A DNA stretch of 64,000 nucleotides from Lucinisca nassula (Eukaryota; Mollusca; Bivalvia; Lucinida; Lucinidae), in the NCBI GenBank assembly GCA_963580285.1, contig OY757013.1:135591027-135655026 (forward strand), given 5' to 3'. The translations under genes and the position numbers were made by a program. The notes under the pieces are model-generated. The model was given only the letters and a program-made list of their open reading frames with translations, was not told the DNA's origin and did no database searches. Of the stretch, positions 34,111-45,527 are shown one piece after another. Every line of letters starts with the position of its first letter. Positions within the stretch are counted from its first letter, which is position 1.

Positions 34111-35867
34111 TGTTTGTAAAACACAATGCCCCCAACCATACTCTTGCCCCAAAATGTCCAATTTTCCAAGGGCCATAACCAAATGCATGTGTGTGTGTGT
34201 GTGTGCATGCATGTATGTGTGTGTGTTCATGCATGAATGTGTGAGTGCATGCATGTGTGCATGCAAGTTATGTGTATAAACATGTTTGCATGCATGAATG
34301 CATGTACGTATGTGTGAGTGCATGAATGTGTGAGTGCATGCATGTGTGCATGTATGCATATACATGTTTGCATGCATACATGCATGCATGCACACACATG
34401 CATGCATGCACACAAACTCATGCAGATATACACGCACACATACATGCATGTGTGTGCATACATGTCTGTATATGCATGAGTGTGCATGTGTGCATGCTTT
34501 TGCATGCATGCAGAATTGTATGTATGTATGTATGTATGTATGTATGTATGTATGTATGTATGTACAGGACACATGCAATATCCCTACCCCCTAACAACTT
34601 TGTTGTGCGAGGGGCATAATAACTGTTTATATGTGTTTATGAAGAAAAAAGAAAAGAAGAAAAATAAATTCCAGTCCTCCACCGAGGTTTGAACTCATGC
34701 CCCTCAGATTCATTGTCCACCAACTGATCCGTAGTCCAGCACTGTATCCACTACACTGGCACACGGCTCATTCGATCTGCTTTTCACAATGTACTAAGTT
34801 CACAATGTACAAATACCCAATTTGACAAAGGGCCATAACTCATGAAGTATTTTTCGGAATTCAGTCGAAATTTAAACAGATCATTTACTCATCATTCCCA
34901 ATCTATTAACCAAGTTTCATGGCTCTAGCTTTTATAGATTTTGAGGTATTTTGCTGACAAAATTGTATCAAAAACATTTCTAAGGGCAATAACTCTTGAA
35001 CGGGGCACAATCCGGATGAGAAAAAAATATGCCTCCCCTAATTTTCCATGAGGAATCCATATAGTAAATTTAAAAATCCTAGCATACACGGTTCTAAAGT
35101 TATGCTATGCATTACAAAGCATATAGAGGTACAATGTTCAAATACCCAAAGTGACAAAGGGCCATAACCAATGAAGTATTTTTCAGAATTTAGTCAAAAT
35201 TTAATCAGGTCATCTACTAATCACCACCAATCTATTCACCAACTTTCAAGGCTCTACCTCTTAGTTTTCGAGATATTTTGCTGACAAGATTTTATAAAAA
35301 AAAAAATAATAATTCAAATAGCAATAACTCTTGAAAGGGGCTCAAACTGGATGAGAAAAAAAATATGCATCCCCTAATTTTCCATGAGGAGTCCATATAT
35401 CAAATTTCAAAACCCTAGAATACACGGTTCTAAAGTTATGCTATGCATCATAAAGCATATAGAGGTACAATGTAAAAATAACCAAAGTATCAAAGGGCCA
35501 ACACTCATTAAGTAATTTTCGGAATTAAGTCAAAAGTTAACCAGGTCATCTACTCATCACCACCAATCTATTCACCAACTTTCAGGGCTCTAGCTCTTAT
35601 TGTTTTTGAGATATTTTGCTGGCGATATTTTCTTAAAAAATCAAAGGGCAATAACTCTTGAAAGGGGCACAATCCCGATGACGAAAAATACGCGTCCCCT
35701 AATTTTCCATGAGGAACCCATATATGCAATTTCAAAACCCTAGCTTGCACGGTTCAGAAGTAATGTTATGCGTCATAAAGTGTTATGGACGCACCCACGG
35801 ACGGACGGACGCACGAACCTTCCAGAAGCAATATGTCCCTCAAAGTTCTTCGAAGTTGGGGCATAAT
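34111..35867 (+). repeat. Composite tandem-repeat element X3 (~330-bp monomers)
   Basis: Left end tgtttgtaaaacacaatgcc. About three monomers with gacaaagggccataactcat, caccaatctattcaccaact, ggcaataactcttgaaaggg and cctaattttccatgagg. Right end with acggacggacggacgcacg and a hairpin around ttcttcgaa near 35830-35867 with the usual ggggcata. A tgcatg/tgta microsatellite (34190-34565) and a tRNA-like segment (34672-34770, minus) lie inside. All His/Thr/Tyr-rich frames here derive from the microsatellite. Confidence 0.87.
34190..34565. repeat. TGCATG/TGTG minisatellite and (TGTA)n microsatellite
   Basis: Alternating tgtg, tgca and catg words followed by about 12 perfect tgta units at 34516-34564. 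Both strands remain open in several frames purely because of the repeat. Confidence 0.97.
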
Positions 35868-36639
35868 GAAACAAAGACGAAGGCTGATAGCTTGTCCCAA
35901 GCTCTGTAAGCTGGAGCAAGGTAGACCACGACAAGTCATGCCAAAACAAAGCGTCAGGCGCTAATAAATTAAAACGTAGTAAAGTTTTTAGTTGGGGGGG
36001 GGGGCGTCATCGTGTAAGAGACATGGCCACCCCCGCGTCTTGCAATGGATGAGGACCGCTTAGTCATCAACCATAACTTGGTTAAAAACTAGACATACCG
36101 TTGTTTCATTTTGCCCCTGATGTTTTCGTGTGTGCATCCATGTCGCTGACTTGAGATGGTTGCGTTCTTTGATTATAGCCTTTCCTGTGTTACCTTTTCT
36201 AACTAGTATGTTGTCTGCTGCAGAACACTTATATTGTATCCCATTCTTTTTATTATACCTCACGTGACATTTCTCATACAAAACTCCCATAGGCCTGAGG
36301 GTGATGTTTTTTACTATCACCCTGCGATAATTTCGACTTTCAGATGCGCGGAACCATAAATTGTAACAAAGTCGAGAAATTGTGGTACCAATATGTTTCT
36401 TTTTATTTAATTAATGCATACCAACACTTTAGTTTTTTTTAGAAGTAACGAAGTTAGAAATAACGAAGTTATAAGCGTTTGAACTTCTGAATTTCTGTTT
36501 CATCACCTAACACGGCTTATGTAGAAAGCCGAAGTTATCCGATAATTTGGAACGACATTGCGTCAAAAGTCACTTGCGAGGTGCCCTATATCTTTTCATT
36601 AAAAATCTCTTACCATAATTTCATTAAAAAGCCCTTACC
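35868..36639. other. Unassigned intergenic DNA
   Basis: G-run at about 35995-36005. An 86-residue minus frame at 36060-36320 has no recognised motif. Confidence 0.4.
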
Positions 36640-36790
36640 ATAATTTGTATCGAATACAAATGTCACCCTTCGAAATATGAATATCAACCTCGGCTGCGCC
36701 TCGGTTGATATTCATATTCCTCAGGGTGACATTTTTCACTGCGCATCGGTTGATATTCATATTCCCCAGGGTGACATTTTTCACTATCCG
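36640..36790. repeat. Palindromic MITE-like foldback
   Basis: aaatatgaatatcaacc pairs with ggttgatattcatattcc around a ctcggctgcgcctc loop. The right arm with cagggtgacatttttcact is then repeated. An aatgtcaccct end at 36659 matches the complement of agggtgacatt. Confidence 0.7.
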
Positions 36791-36958
36791 TGTCTCAGGA
36801 ATGTAATATTTATATAATGGCATTTAATGCTATTTTTGAATTGATTCAGAAAATCAGATTTTTTCATATTTTTTTCGAAATCTACAGACAAAATCTCCAT
36901 AAAACGCAGTTTCCCATATGCCATGTTCCAGAATGTTTTAAAGTTAAATTAAAGAAAT

Positions 36959-37120
36959 AGATCAGATCTAGCTGTGATGTTTTGAGTAAAACATCAAAGT
37001 TTGGAGGTCAGTTGTAAAGAAGACAAACCACGGGCGAGAAGCGCGCGTGATTTGTCTGCTTACAACTGACCGACGAACTGTGATTTATTACCTAACAAAT
37101 TGCTGGCTAGAGCGGATCTA
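36959..37120. mobile_element. Family I palindromic MITE
   Basis: Same structure as 13482-13643: agatcagatctagctgtgat outer arm, gacaaaccacg..cgcgcgtgatttgtc centre, and agcggatct at the far end. Confidence 0.78.
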
Positions 37121-37147
37121 TTTCGATTCTAAAACGCTGAAAGTCGG

Positions 37148-37250
37148 CAATAATCTAGTTGTTTTATGTTTATGTTTCTTTCCCTTTGGTGTCCCTGATG
37201 GGAGCCGCAGGTTAATTGTATCGAATCCCGATGACTGCCTTCACTTCAAT
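37148..37250 (+). repeat. PLE-A tail fragment
   Basis: Last 100 bp only: tatgtttctttccctttggt, gttaattgtatcgaatcccg, tgccttcacttc. Confidence 0.7.
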
Positions 37251-38029
37251 GTTGATAACTCAACAACAATCCGACGTCAGAGCATAAGAAAACCACCAGT
37301 TAGATCACGGAGGCTCGAACCCAGGAAACATCCGGCTCCCTCCTTCCCGCATTCAAGGGATTAAGGATGGGACCGTCATCACAGAGTCCGTAATCCGGAG
37401 TCCGGCCCACCGAGGTGCAAACAAAGAGCGAAGTAAAGTCGTACAATGTAAAAGGGTCGATAACCGAACAGGTTGCATAACATCCATGCTATAACCACTT
37501 TTCTTGTATTTAGCAACATTTTTTCTGAACTGACCAGACTAGTATTCTTCTGAATTAATAAACTAAATCCCCATAAAAGTAGTTTAGGTCGTAGTACCAA
37601 AGCGTTAATCCAAAATCGTAATCAGACGTATCCAGATCGAGTGTGTGTGTGTGTGTGTGAATTCGGAAAACTCAGGTTCCGACAGTCTCTGTTGCAGATG
37701 TGTCTTCAAAGAAATGCCATATTAGAAATGATCCCAAGTTTTTAAGTGTGAGTTAAAGCATTTTCTTTGACAATAACTCCAACATTATGCCCATACATTT
37801 TCAGTTGGTAACGAAATTAAATTAGTTTAACGCTTCCGTTCTTATTATACTTTTGTGATAGGTTATATTTGGTAATATGTGTTATAGGCCGTATTAAATT
37901 AAATTTTGCCTTTAAAAGTGAGCATTGAGCTCCCTGTCGCAACCAGACACCGTCGTGATATGACTGTAAAATTGTTTGAAAGCGACTTTAAACCCGAATT
38001 CACACACACTCACACTCAGTCTGAATACG
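37251..38029. other. Unassigned intergenic DNA
   Basis: Contains a short (gt)n run at 37642-37658. No gene recognised. Confidence 0.35.
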
Positions 38030-38310
38030 TTTTCCTTTCTGGTGCCCCGCCGGTCGGGGCTTGGAGAAGTAGACTCTGTTGCCTGCTGCTTCCGCGCAGA
38101 GCTGAAACTGACGGGGTTGACTACTGGTGATCTAAGCCAGTCCAGGAAAAGTCGTTCGAGTCGAGCCGTTCCTGCAACCCTTGCGATTTCTTTGGGTGGA
38201 GGGTCTTGAGATATCATTTCATCTCAATGTCGGGTAAAAGCCCCACGCAATCGGAAGCAACGTCTCTAAAAAAACCTAAATAATGTTGATTGGGACGTAA
38301 ACCGCAATGC
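38030..38310 (+). repeat. Family G repeat, diverged
   Basis: gccggtcggggcttggagaa, gcttccgcgcagagctgaaa, gagatatcatttcatctcaa and gtcgggtaaaagccccacgc. The frames on both strands are by-products. Confidence 0.72.
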
Positions 38311-38359
38311 ATACAGAAATACAAAGAGTTTTTTTTCTGTCCTCAAAATGAGTTAAATT

Positions 38360-38527
38360 ACGGGACATAGAACCGCTTCACTCATTAGAACCGCCTCAAC
38401 GAGCACCCACAACCTATGTCCGCAGTAAAAATAAGAAAAAAAATCACGAATTTTTATCAGAAAATTAGCCATTTTGGAGATGAGAAAAAAATGCTTTATG
38501 TCGCACGGGTGTGTTGTCGTAGTGTCA
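38360..38527. repeat. Family B MITE half-copy (subfamily 2)
   Basis: Retains half of the central palindrome (attagaaccgcctcaacgag), cacccacaacctatgtccgc and the right end cgcacgggtgtgttgtcgta. Confidence 0.72.
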
Positions 38528-38613
38528 TTGCGATAATTCGTAGTTTGACAGAGTGCGTTCTGCCATATCGCAAACTTATTTTTTTTTTTTTTTTTTTTTT
38601 TTTCGCATGAACA

Positions 38614-38796
38614 CATTACGAAAACATGCCTATATAATTTTGACCCACTTGAACCCCACTTTTATATAGTAAAACTTGGGTTTCCGGGGGTATATCTTAT
38701 TTGTTAGAAAAAATATCAAAATTTTTCATCTTAATTTTTTCATTTTTTTCGGCGATAAAGGTGGCGATGTTTTTGTATAGGCATGTTTGTCTAATG
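38614..38796. repeat. Family B MITE lacking its central palindrome
   Basis: Both ends are present (cattacgaaaacatgcctat and ataggcatgtttgtctaatg) but the central hairpin is deleted between cttatttgtt and agaaaaaat. Hairpin loss during replication is a plausible cause. Confidence 0.78.
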
Positions 38797-38956
38797 ATTT
38801 GAAATAATTGTCTTATAAATACCCCAAATATAGATTACCGGTGCTCGTTAGAACCTTTTTTGCTATATATAAAGTGTGGTTTAGAGGGGTTTTCATTACA
38901 TTCACTTGTTACCCTGGTGCAGTGCTAACTATCGTCAAAATATGTGACCCTTGATT

Positions 38957-39198
38957 CCTGGTTTATTTATAATGTACGTAGTTCGTCTTTGAATGGTTGT
39001 TTCGCTACTATCTTGGAAACTGGATGGTAAATTGGCTATTTTGTGGGAAAGTAACAGTCCTTTTTGCTTTCCGCTATTGATGTTGACTTTGGGGTCTAAT
39101 TATTTCATGTTTTTGTTTCTTTCCCTTTGGTGTCTCTTATTGGGAGGTGTGGGTTTATTATATCGATTCCTGATAATTGCCTTCACTTCCATTTCGTT
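38957..39198 (+). repeat. PLE-A tail copy, diverged
   Basis: gtagttcgtctttgaatggt, ttttgtgggaaagtaacagt, ttctttccctttggtgtctc and atcgattcctgataattgcc. Confidence 0.75.
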
Positions 39199-39644
39199 GT
39201 GCCCAGATCCATAAAGACACGTATCATTCATTTTCACTGTTGAATAAATATGCTATTTACAAAGTAGATATACATGCATTTGAGAATGGAGGAATAAAGC
39301 CAACAGTCTAGGGCGTTGGTATAGAGACACCAACACTCGTGGTCATTTCGCAAGACAGTTATTAAATGAGCATGTCACTTTTTACAAGATATAGTTTACA
39401 TTAGAGAAACTATTCATTTGGCTGATTGTTTGGTAATGACGGGACTACTAACGCATCATCCACGAAACAACGAAAGGTAGTACTGGAGGTCAAATGCAAC
39501 GACCTTAGCGCCTGTATTTAGCTGCTGTCCACAATCATTGTAGAGTATAAAAGCAATTATCAAAACGTTTTTGAATTGACGCACACGTCTTATATAAACA
39601 TAAAAAATTTATTATACACTAAAGTTTTACCTGTCCAACTATTT
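39199..39644. other. Unassigned intergenic DNA
   Basis: No recognised feature. Confidence 0.35.
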
Positions 39645-39952
39645 CGTCAGATATAACTAATGCAAAAGCAATCCTATCTGAGCCAGCGCATGACAAAACC
39701 TACAATAAGACATGTGCGCCCAACGAAGACTCGGATCAGCCAGCGCATCTGCGCAGTCTGATCAGAGTCCTCGCTGTCCGCTGTAAGGAATACTAAGGGC
39801 TCAATGCTCCTTCATGCAGCAAGAGATGTCTCTGGTTAGACTCTATGGATGTGCAGGCTTATCTGAGTCTTCAGTGGGCGCACATGTCTAATTGTAAGTT
39901 TTGTCGTGCGCTGGCTCATATAGGATTGCTTTTGCATTAGTTATATCTGACG
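39645..39952. mobile_element. Family H foldback with extended perfect arms
   Basis: The outermost 33 bp (39645-39677) and their reverse complement (39920-39952) match perfectly, for example gcaaaagcaatcctat and ataggattgcttttgc. Inside is the family H MITE (39680-39917). The total foldback has arms of about 100 bp and a loop of about 90 bp. Confidence 0.87.
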
Positions 39953-39961
39953 ATGATTCTG

Positions 39962-40084
39962 ATTTCCGGTCAGTTGAAAGTATGTATAAGTAGACAAATT
40001 ACTCGCGCTACTCGCTCGTGTTTTGGTCGCTTTACAACTGACCTCCAATGATTTATTTCTGAACAGTCATGCTAGAGCTGATCT
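39962..40084. repeat. Family I MITE, partial
   Basis: ggtcagttgaaagtatgta, aagtagacaaattactcgcg, tttacaactgacctccaa and agagctgatct. Directly follows the family H foldback. Confidence 0.65.
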
Positions 40085-40781
40085 ATTTCTTAATTATGAG
40101 GCTCCGTTTTATTGGTATTTCAGTTCACCTGAGCCATAGGCTCCGAGTGAGCTATTGTCATCACCCTGTATCCGTCGTACGTCACCGTTCGTCGCCTGTC
40201 GTCAACAATTAGTTTGTTAACACTCTAGAGGTAAAAGTTTGGACCCAATCTTAACGAGCCATGCTCACAATGTTTGCCTCTATGAATTCGAGGTCAAGTT
40301 TGATACTGGGTCATGTCGGATCAAAAAGTAGGTCAAGAGGTCAAATCATAGAATAACATTAACACTCTAGAGGCCACAATTTTGGTCCAATCATCATCAA
40401 ACTTGCTCAGAATGCTAAGCTTGACAATGAGTAGGTAATGTTCGAATATGGGTTATGTCGGGCCAAAAAGTAGGTCAGTAGGTTAAATCATAGAAAAACC
40501 TTGTTAACACTCTAGAGGCCACAGTTTTGTTCCAATCGTCATCAGACTTGCTTAGAATTATCATCATGATAATATCTAGGTCAAGCTCGATTATGTCGAA
40601 TAAAAAAGTCAGTAAGCATATTGAAAAACATTGTTACACTCTAGAGGCCACATTGTTGGTCCAATAACAATCAAACTTGTAAAGAAGGATCATCTCAACA
40701 TTTTCTAGGAATATGGTCATGTCGGGTCAAAAAAAGTTCAGCAGGTCAAATCATAGAAAAAAAAACTTTTTTTTTTTTTTG

Positions 40782-41325
40782 TTTGATTTGAGGCTAAACG
40801 TCCCCGTCAACACTTTTCAGATCATTTTGGAGACGTTGCTTCCAATTTTGTGGGACTTTTACCTGACATTGAGATGAAATGACATCTCAATCCCTACCGC
40901 CCAATTAAACCAGTAGGGTTTATAAGCATAGACGGGCCGACTCGAAGCAATTTTACTGGGCAGGCTTAAGGCAGTTCTTCTGTCGCGGTTTATTTTTGTT
41001 GTGGTTTGTCTTTGGGTGTTTGTGTCGCTTATGTTGTTTTATTTTGGACATCCTATTGGCCATTTTGTGGGAAAGTAACTGTCCTTTTGGTTTTCCGCTA
41101 TTGAGGTTTCCGTTGGTCTGTTGTTTCATGTTTGTGTTTCTTTCCCTTTGGTATCTCTGATGGGGGTTGTAGGTTAATTGTATCGATTCCTGATCATTGC
41201 CTCCACTTCTATTTTAGACGTTCTAAGCGGATTACCAGTACTCGTGTGCGGTCGGTATCAGCTCTGCGTGGAAGCATCGTGCAGCCCAATCTATTTATCC
41301 AAGCCCCGATTGGCGGGGACGGAGA
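40782..41325 (-). repeat. Family G repeat inserted in X4 and itself split by PLE-A
   Basis: Left part starts gtttgatttgaggctaaacg and reaches ggcaggctta. Right part resumes gacgttctaagcggattacc and ends near gccccgattggcggg. Flanking agaaaaa..ctt words on both sides suggest the target duplication in X4. Confidence 0.82.
40972..41217 (+). mobile_element. PLE-A tail inserted in family G
   Basis: 246-bp copy from aaggcagttcttctgtcg to ttccacttctatttta-like. Its 3' junction in family G is the same as that of the insertion ending at 28213, although the two copies are truncated at different 5' points. Confidence 0.85.
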
Positions 41326-41420
41326 AAAACCTTGTAAACACTCTACAGGACACAGTTTTGGTCCAGTCGTGCTCAGAATTATTGTCACTCGTCACGCCCT
41401 TCTGCCCAGTGATCTGTTGC

Positions 41421-41762
41421 AGATCTGATGTCGCGACGAAAGTAAGGGCGAGGATTGTGGCTACGTAAAATCGATTTTACCCCCCCCCCACCCCGCCCCA
41501 AGTGGAATTCGTTCACTGGCCGTTCAAAGGCGGTTAATCTGTCGTGGTTTATTTTTGTTATGGATTGTCTTTGAGTGTGCGTATCGCGTAATATTATTTT
41601 GCTTTGGATAGCCAATTGGCCATTTTGACTTTCCGTTAGTGATGTTTCCATTAGGTCTAGTTGTTTCATGTTAACTTTGTGTCTCTTCCCTTTGTGTTTC
41701 TGATAGGTGCTGTGGGTTAATTGTATCGATTCCTGATGATTGCCTTCACTTCTATTTTATTC
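41421..41762 (+). repeat. PLE-A 3' tail copy
   Basis: Starts gatgtcgcgacgaaagtaag and ends ccttcacttctatttta. Contains a C-run at 41479-41500 where other copies have a variable C/G tract. Confidence 0.85.
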
Positions 41763-41995
41763 ACTATACCTTGCCTCCGCCTATATAGCAGCGCTGTGTT
41801 AGGAACTGCATTTTATAATGCTGTGCCTTATAAGCTCTTTCAATTTTAGTGTTGGTATTGTGAACTACAAGAGTAATTACACAACATAGGTCTTGGTTGA
41901 CTGTTGGACCGCCGATGTATCTCGGGAGCAAAATACAAAACTAATGTATATCACTTGAAACCTCAAAAGCCACAACATTTAGAGGTATTTTAATG
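41763..41995. other. Unassigned intergenic DNA
   Basis: No feature recognised. Confidence 0.35.
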
Positions 41996-42273
41996 TATTA
42001 CGAAAACACGCCTATGCATATACATTACAACCTTCTTCGCCAAAAAAAGGAAACTTTTAAGATGAAAAATTGTAATATTTTTTCTTATTCCTGCTATATA
42101 TAGATTATGGGTATTTTTTAGAATCTCCTCGATTAGGCGGTTCTAACGAGTACCCACAATATATATTTTAGAGCAGAAATACGAAAATAAGTTTTATCCC
42201 TGTAAACCCAAGTTTTACTATATACAAGTGGGGTTCAAGGGGTTGGAAATTATATAGGCGTGTTTTCCTGGTG
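41996..42273. mobile_element. Family B palindromic MITE (subfamily 1)
   Basis: Ends tattacgaaaacacgcctat and ataggcgtgttttcctggtg. Central hairpin ctcctcgattaggcggttct, less perfect than elsewhere. Confidence 0.83.
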
Positions 42274-42647
42274 TTTGTGTACATAAATATTTCAATCCTA
42301 TTAATCATATCCTAAACAACAAAATCATACGTCTGTTTGGCTGTTACTGTGTTGATTGCTGAGTAATCAAACTGCCGACGGCCGAGCAACACGGAATAAA
42401 ATATGTCGAATCTCGGATAAATGTTCTAATGGAAATGGCGAAATCAGTGTAGCGCATTTTAACGAGTAGAGAACGCCATAACAATGTATTTAAATGAAAT
42501 GTAAATTAAAACAAATGAATCGTCAGTAAGCTTTTCCGGCTGCTTACATTTCTGCAGTGCAGATTTTGAATGTAAGCTAAGACAAGCAAAACTATGCAAT
42601 CGCACAAGCAAACAATCAGATCAGCATACGAATCGTATCAAACTTTG
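42274..42647. other. Unassigned intergenic DNA
   Basis: No feature recognised. Confidence 0.35.
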
Positions 42648-42840
42648 TATCGCCGTTTATTTTTGTTATGGTTTGTCTTTGAGTGTGTGTATCGCTTATA
42701 TTATGTTGTTTTGGATAGCCAAATGGTCATTTTGAGGGAAAGTAACTGTCCTTTTGACTTTCCGCTATTAGGGTCTAGTTGTTTCATGTTTGCACTTGTT
42801 TAACTTTTGGTTCTCGGTTGGGAGCTGGGGGTTAATTGTA
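42648..42840 (+). repeat. PLE-A tail copy, internally deleted
   Basis: ccgtttatttttgttatggt, ttgagggaaagtaactgtcc and ggggttaattgta. It stops before the usual cacttct end where a family B copy begins. Confidence 0.75.
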
Positions 42841-42842
42841 GA

Positions 42843-43235
42843 TACATTACGATAACACATCCGTGCGACATAGTGCATTTCTCAAATCTCCAAAATAGCT
42901 AATTTTCTGATGAAAATCCGTAATAGTTTTCCTATTTGTACTGAAAACATAGGTTGTTGGTGTTTGCTACAACCGCATCATTGAGGCGGTTCTAACGAGT
43001 ACCCACAACCTACAGACCAGCTACCGGTAATAACCCATATTTTATTTTTCTCCGCGGTAATAGGCTTTTTTTTTCTCGGAGAACAAGCGAGAAATGCCCC
43101 CCGAGAAGAAAAACAAATCGCGTTTCAAAGCGGTTAATTTCACGGCGAAACGTCGCGAAATTTCTCCGCGAACATCGCTTTTTCTCGGAGAAAGCCAATT
43201 AGTACGTTCACGGTGTTTCTCCGCGAAATCTGCCT
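42843..43235. repeat. Composite of a family B half and module C
   Basis: 42843-43012 is family B subfamily 2 read from its right end (cattacgataacacatccgt) through the central palindrome. From 43013 a different module follows, rich in ctccgcg and ctcggagaa words (for example aatttctccgcgaac). The same junction, inverted, occurs at 45690-46019. Confidence 0.72.
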
Positions 43236-43763
43236 ATACCTCCATGTATATTTGTTCATACGCATAAATTTTTTCATGCATTGAAATTTGGTACACAAAG
43301 TTTGAAGCATATGACGAAATGCATTGTAAAGTATGATTTTGATCCGGTTGGAATCATAATGATTTGCATCTTATGCACTTTACAACGCAGTATGAACATA
43401 ATGAATGTTTTCTGTGTTCCTTGATTTACTATTGTGTAAAAGCTTCATAAATTGAAAACTGTTGATTTTCGATCGGTTCACCATATTGGGAGTACTATAT
43501 ATTTTTCTCAAGTAAAAACTTTAGAAAAATCAAACTCAATGTATAGAATAACGGGGATCCTGCTTGTACATGTATGTGTGGGCGCTGATCTCATTCTACA
43601 TTTTGGTTGATCTTTTTCTTACACTGCGAGTAACTAAACATACCTGATGTTTTCACTTAAGCTCACATGTAGCCCGAGTGAGAGATCTAATGTTTAAGAG
43701 TAGGCGACGGAGTACCGCTTGTGTTTCTTGCCTTTACAATTCAATTTTGCTCATACATGTACA
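43236..43763. other. Unassigned intergenic DNA
   Basis: Short tRNA-like remnant near 43672-43700 (gagagatctaatgtttaaga). Otherwise nothing recognised. Confidence 0.35.
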
Positions 43764-43992
43764 TAAACCCATTTCAGACTGGAAACCCCTTAACGGGTAC
43801 CGTGGCAAAAAGTGCAGGCCAAGATCAGACGCCGCAGAACGCGGCGTCTGATCAGGGCCTACACTGTTTGCAAAAAGTTCGGCCATTTTCCTAATTTTGA
43901 AAAAAAAAAAACACAACCTGAAACCCCTACATTTTGAAATGGACCCATGGTATATATAAGGAGGAAGATTCCATTTGGTACAAAAAGGGTTA
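43764..43992 (+). mobile_element. Family J palindromic MITE
   Basis: taaacccatttcagactgga at the left, gcggcgtctgatc hairpin in the centre, ttggtacaaaaagggtta at the right. Same family as 23650-23884. Confidence 0.82.
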
Positions 43993-44184
43993 CTATGGGG
44001 AAATTGCGCGGAAAGCATCCCAAGGCTGCATATAAGTCTTGTCTCTAACTTGGAGCAGAACTACAGAATTCCCCAAGATAACCAGCGAAGTTTGTACAGA
44101 CATGCACCTGGATATCTTGTTAAGTCTACTGTTCACCCCAAAGGTAACTGGCCCCCGTGTCCTAATTGGTAAGAGCGCTGACTC

Positions 44185-44416
44185 TTAACCCATTCAGTAC
44201 CAGAAACCCCTAAAGGGGTACCTTGGCAAACCGTGCCGGCCCAGATCAGACACCACAGAACGCTGCGTCTGTTCATGGCCTACACTGTTTGCAAAACGTT
44301 AAGCCATTCCCGAACTAAATTTTTAAGAAAAAAAAAAAAAACTGACACCCCTAAGTTTCAAACTAGACTCCTGTATATATAAGGAGGAAGATTCCATTTG
44401 GTACAAAAAGGGTTAA
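44185..44416 (+). mobile_element. Family J palindromic MITE
   Basis: ttaacccattcagtaccaga and ttggtacaaaaagggttaa form terminal inverted repeats. Both J copies lie 190 bp apart in the same orientation, with a tRNA-like segment (taattggtaagagcgctgac) between. Confidence 0.83.
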
Positions 44417-44944
44417 TCATCGGGTCATTAGGTCTCTCCGCTGTGGTTTGCGCCTCGCTCGGGCCACATACATGTAGTTGGTAACGAGTACCCACATCCT
44501 ACATTGGACGTCTAGGAACAGATTAAATAAAATGTATACCTTGTAAACTCCAGTTCTCTCCATACATGTATGTGTGCATTTAAAATGGTGAAAAGTGGTT
44601 CGTTCATTACATGGGCTTTATTAACATGTTGATGCACCACCTGTTTGCTCCAACTGGGAGTATTTATTAGTTAGGGGTTGGTGAGGGTTCGTGGAAGTAG
44701 ACTTGGTAGCGCAAATAATGCGTGCGAATGCAAAGTAGCATGTCCTTTTTCACGCGCCTGCATGAAGCATGGCCCGATATAGGTGTCTGATTTTTCGTCC
44801 GTTCGTTCGCGACATAGAACTTGCCTGCGGTGGAATTCATGTGTTCCTCGTTAACTGGTCCCTAACTTTGCATTCAAAGCACCGCTTGCTGTATCAATTT
44901 GACAGTTTGTAACCATAAATAAATGAGGCGAATCTGAGCTTCTG
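44417..44944. other. Unassigned intergenic DNA
   Basis: No feature recognised. Confidence 0.35.
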
Positions 44945-45215
44945 GTTTTGTTTGTATGAGGTTTTACATCCCCGTCAACACTGTATATGTCATTTTGGAG
45001 ACGTCGCTTCCAATTTTGTGGGAAATGAAATGACATCTCAAGGCCTGCAACCCCCCCCCCCTGAAACCACAAGGGTTTATAAGCATTGACGGTCCGACTC
45101 GCACCACTTTGCCTGGGCAGGCTTAGATCCTGTAAGCGGTTTACCAGTACTCGCATGCGGGTCGGTTTCAGCTCTGCGTGGAAACATCATGCAGCCCATC
45201 TATTTCATCAAGCTT
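44945..45215 (-). repeat. Family G repeat, full, uninterrupted
   Basis: ttttacatccccgtcaacac, cgcttccaattttgtgggaa, ggcttagatcctgtaagcgg, cagcccatctatttcatca. A second empty-site reference for the PLE-A insertion point. A C-run at 45051-45061. Confidence 0.85.
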
Positions 45216-45275
45216 AGCTTTTGGTAAATGTCACACATCATTATGGTGTTATTAGCCTACATGTACGACTCATTA

Positions 45276-45527
45276 TGGGAACTCGCCTATTCAAATATAT
45301 TGTAAAATTTTACCATTAAAAACGGTAATTTTTCGGATAAAATTCTGGCATTTTTCATATTTCTGCTCAAGATTTTGGGTACACTTTAAAACGACTCGAC
45401 GAGGCGGTTCAAACGAGTACCCACAATCTATGTGAGCAGAAATTAGATAAATAATGTATACACCTGTAAACCCCATTTAAAGTGGGGTTTAAACGGGTAA
45501 CAAATAAATTGGCGTATTTTCGTGATG
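45276..45527. repeat. Family B MITE, diverged (subfamily 1)
   Basis: Central gactcgacgaggcggttc, flanked by ttctgctcaagatt and gagcagaaattagataa, with end ggcgtattttcgtgatg. Confidence 0.75.

Larger units (their letters stand above)
40125..41410 (+). repeat. Tandem repeat element X4 (~120-145-bp units), interrupted
   Basis: Units start aacactctagaggccaca (about 40217, 40361, 40506, 40630) and include ggtcatgtcgggtcaaaaag. A further unit at 41333-41410 (aacactctacaggacacagt) lies beyond a family G insertion, so the array was continuous before that insertion. Confidence 0.8.

Noticed and set aside
34060..34692. Long open frames rich in His, Thr, Cys and Tyr on both strands
   Set aside because: They arise from tgcatg and tgta microsatellites, which keep several frames open.
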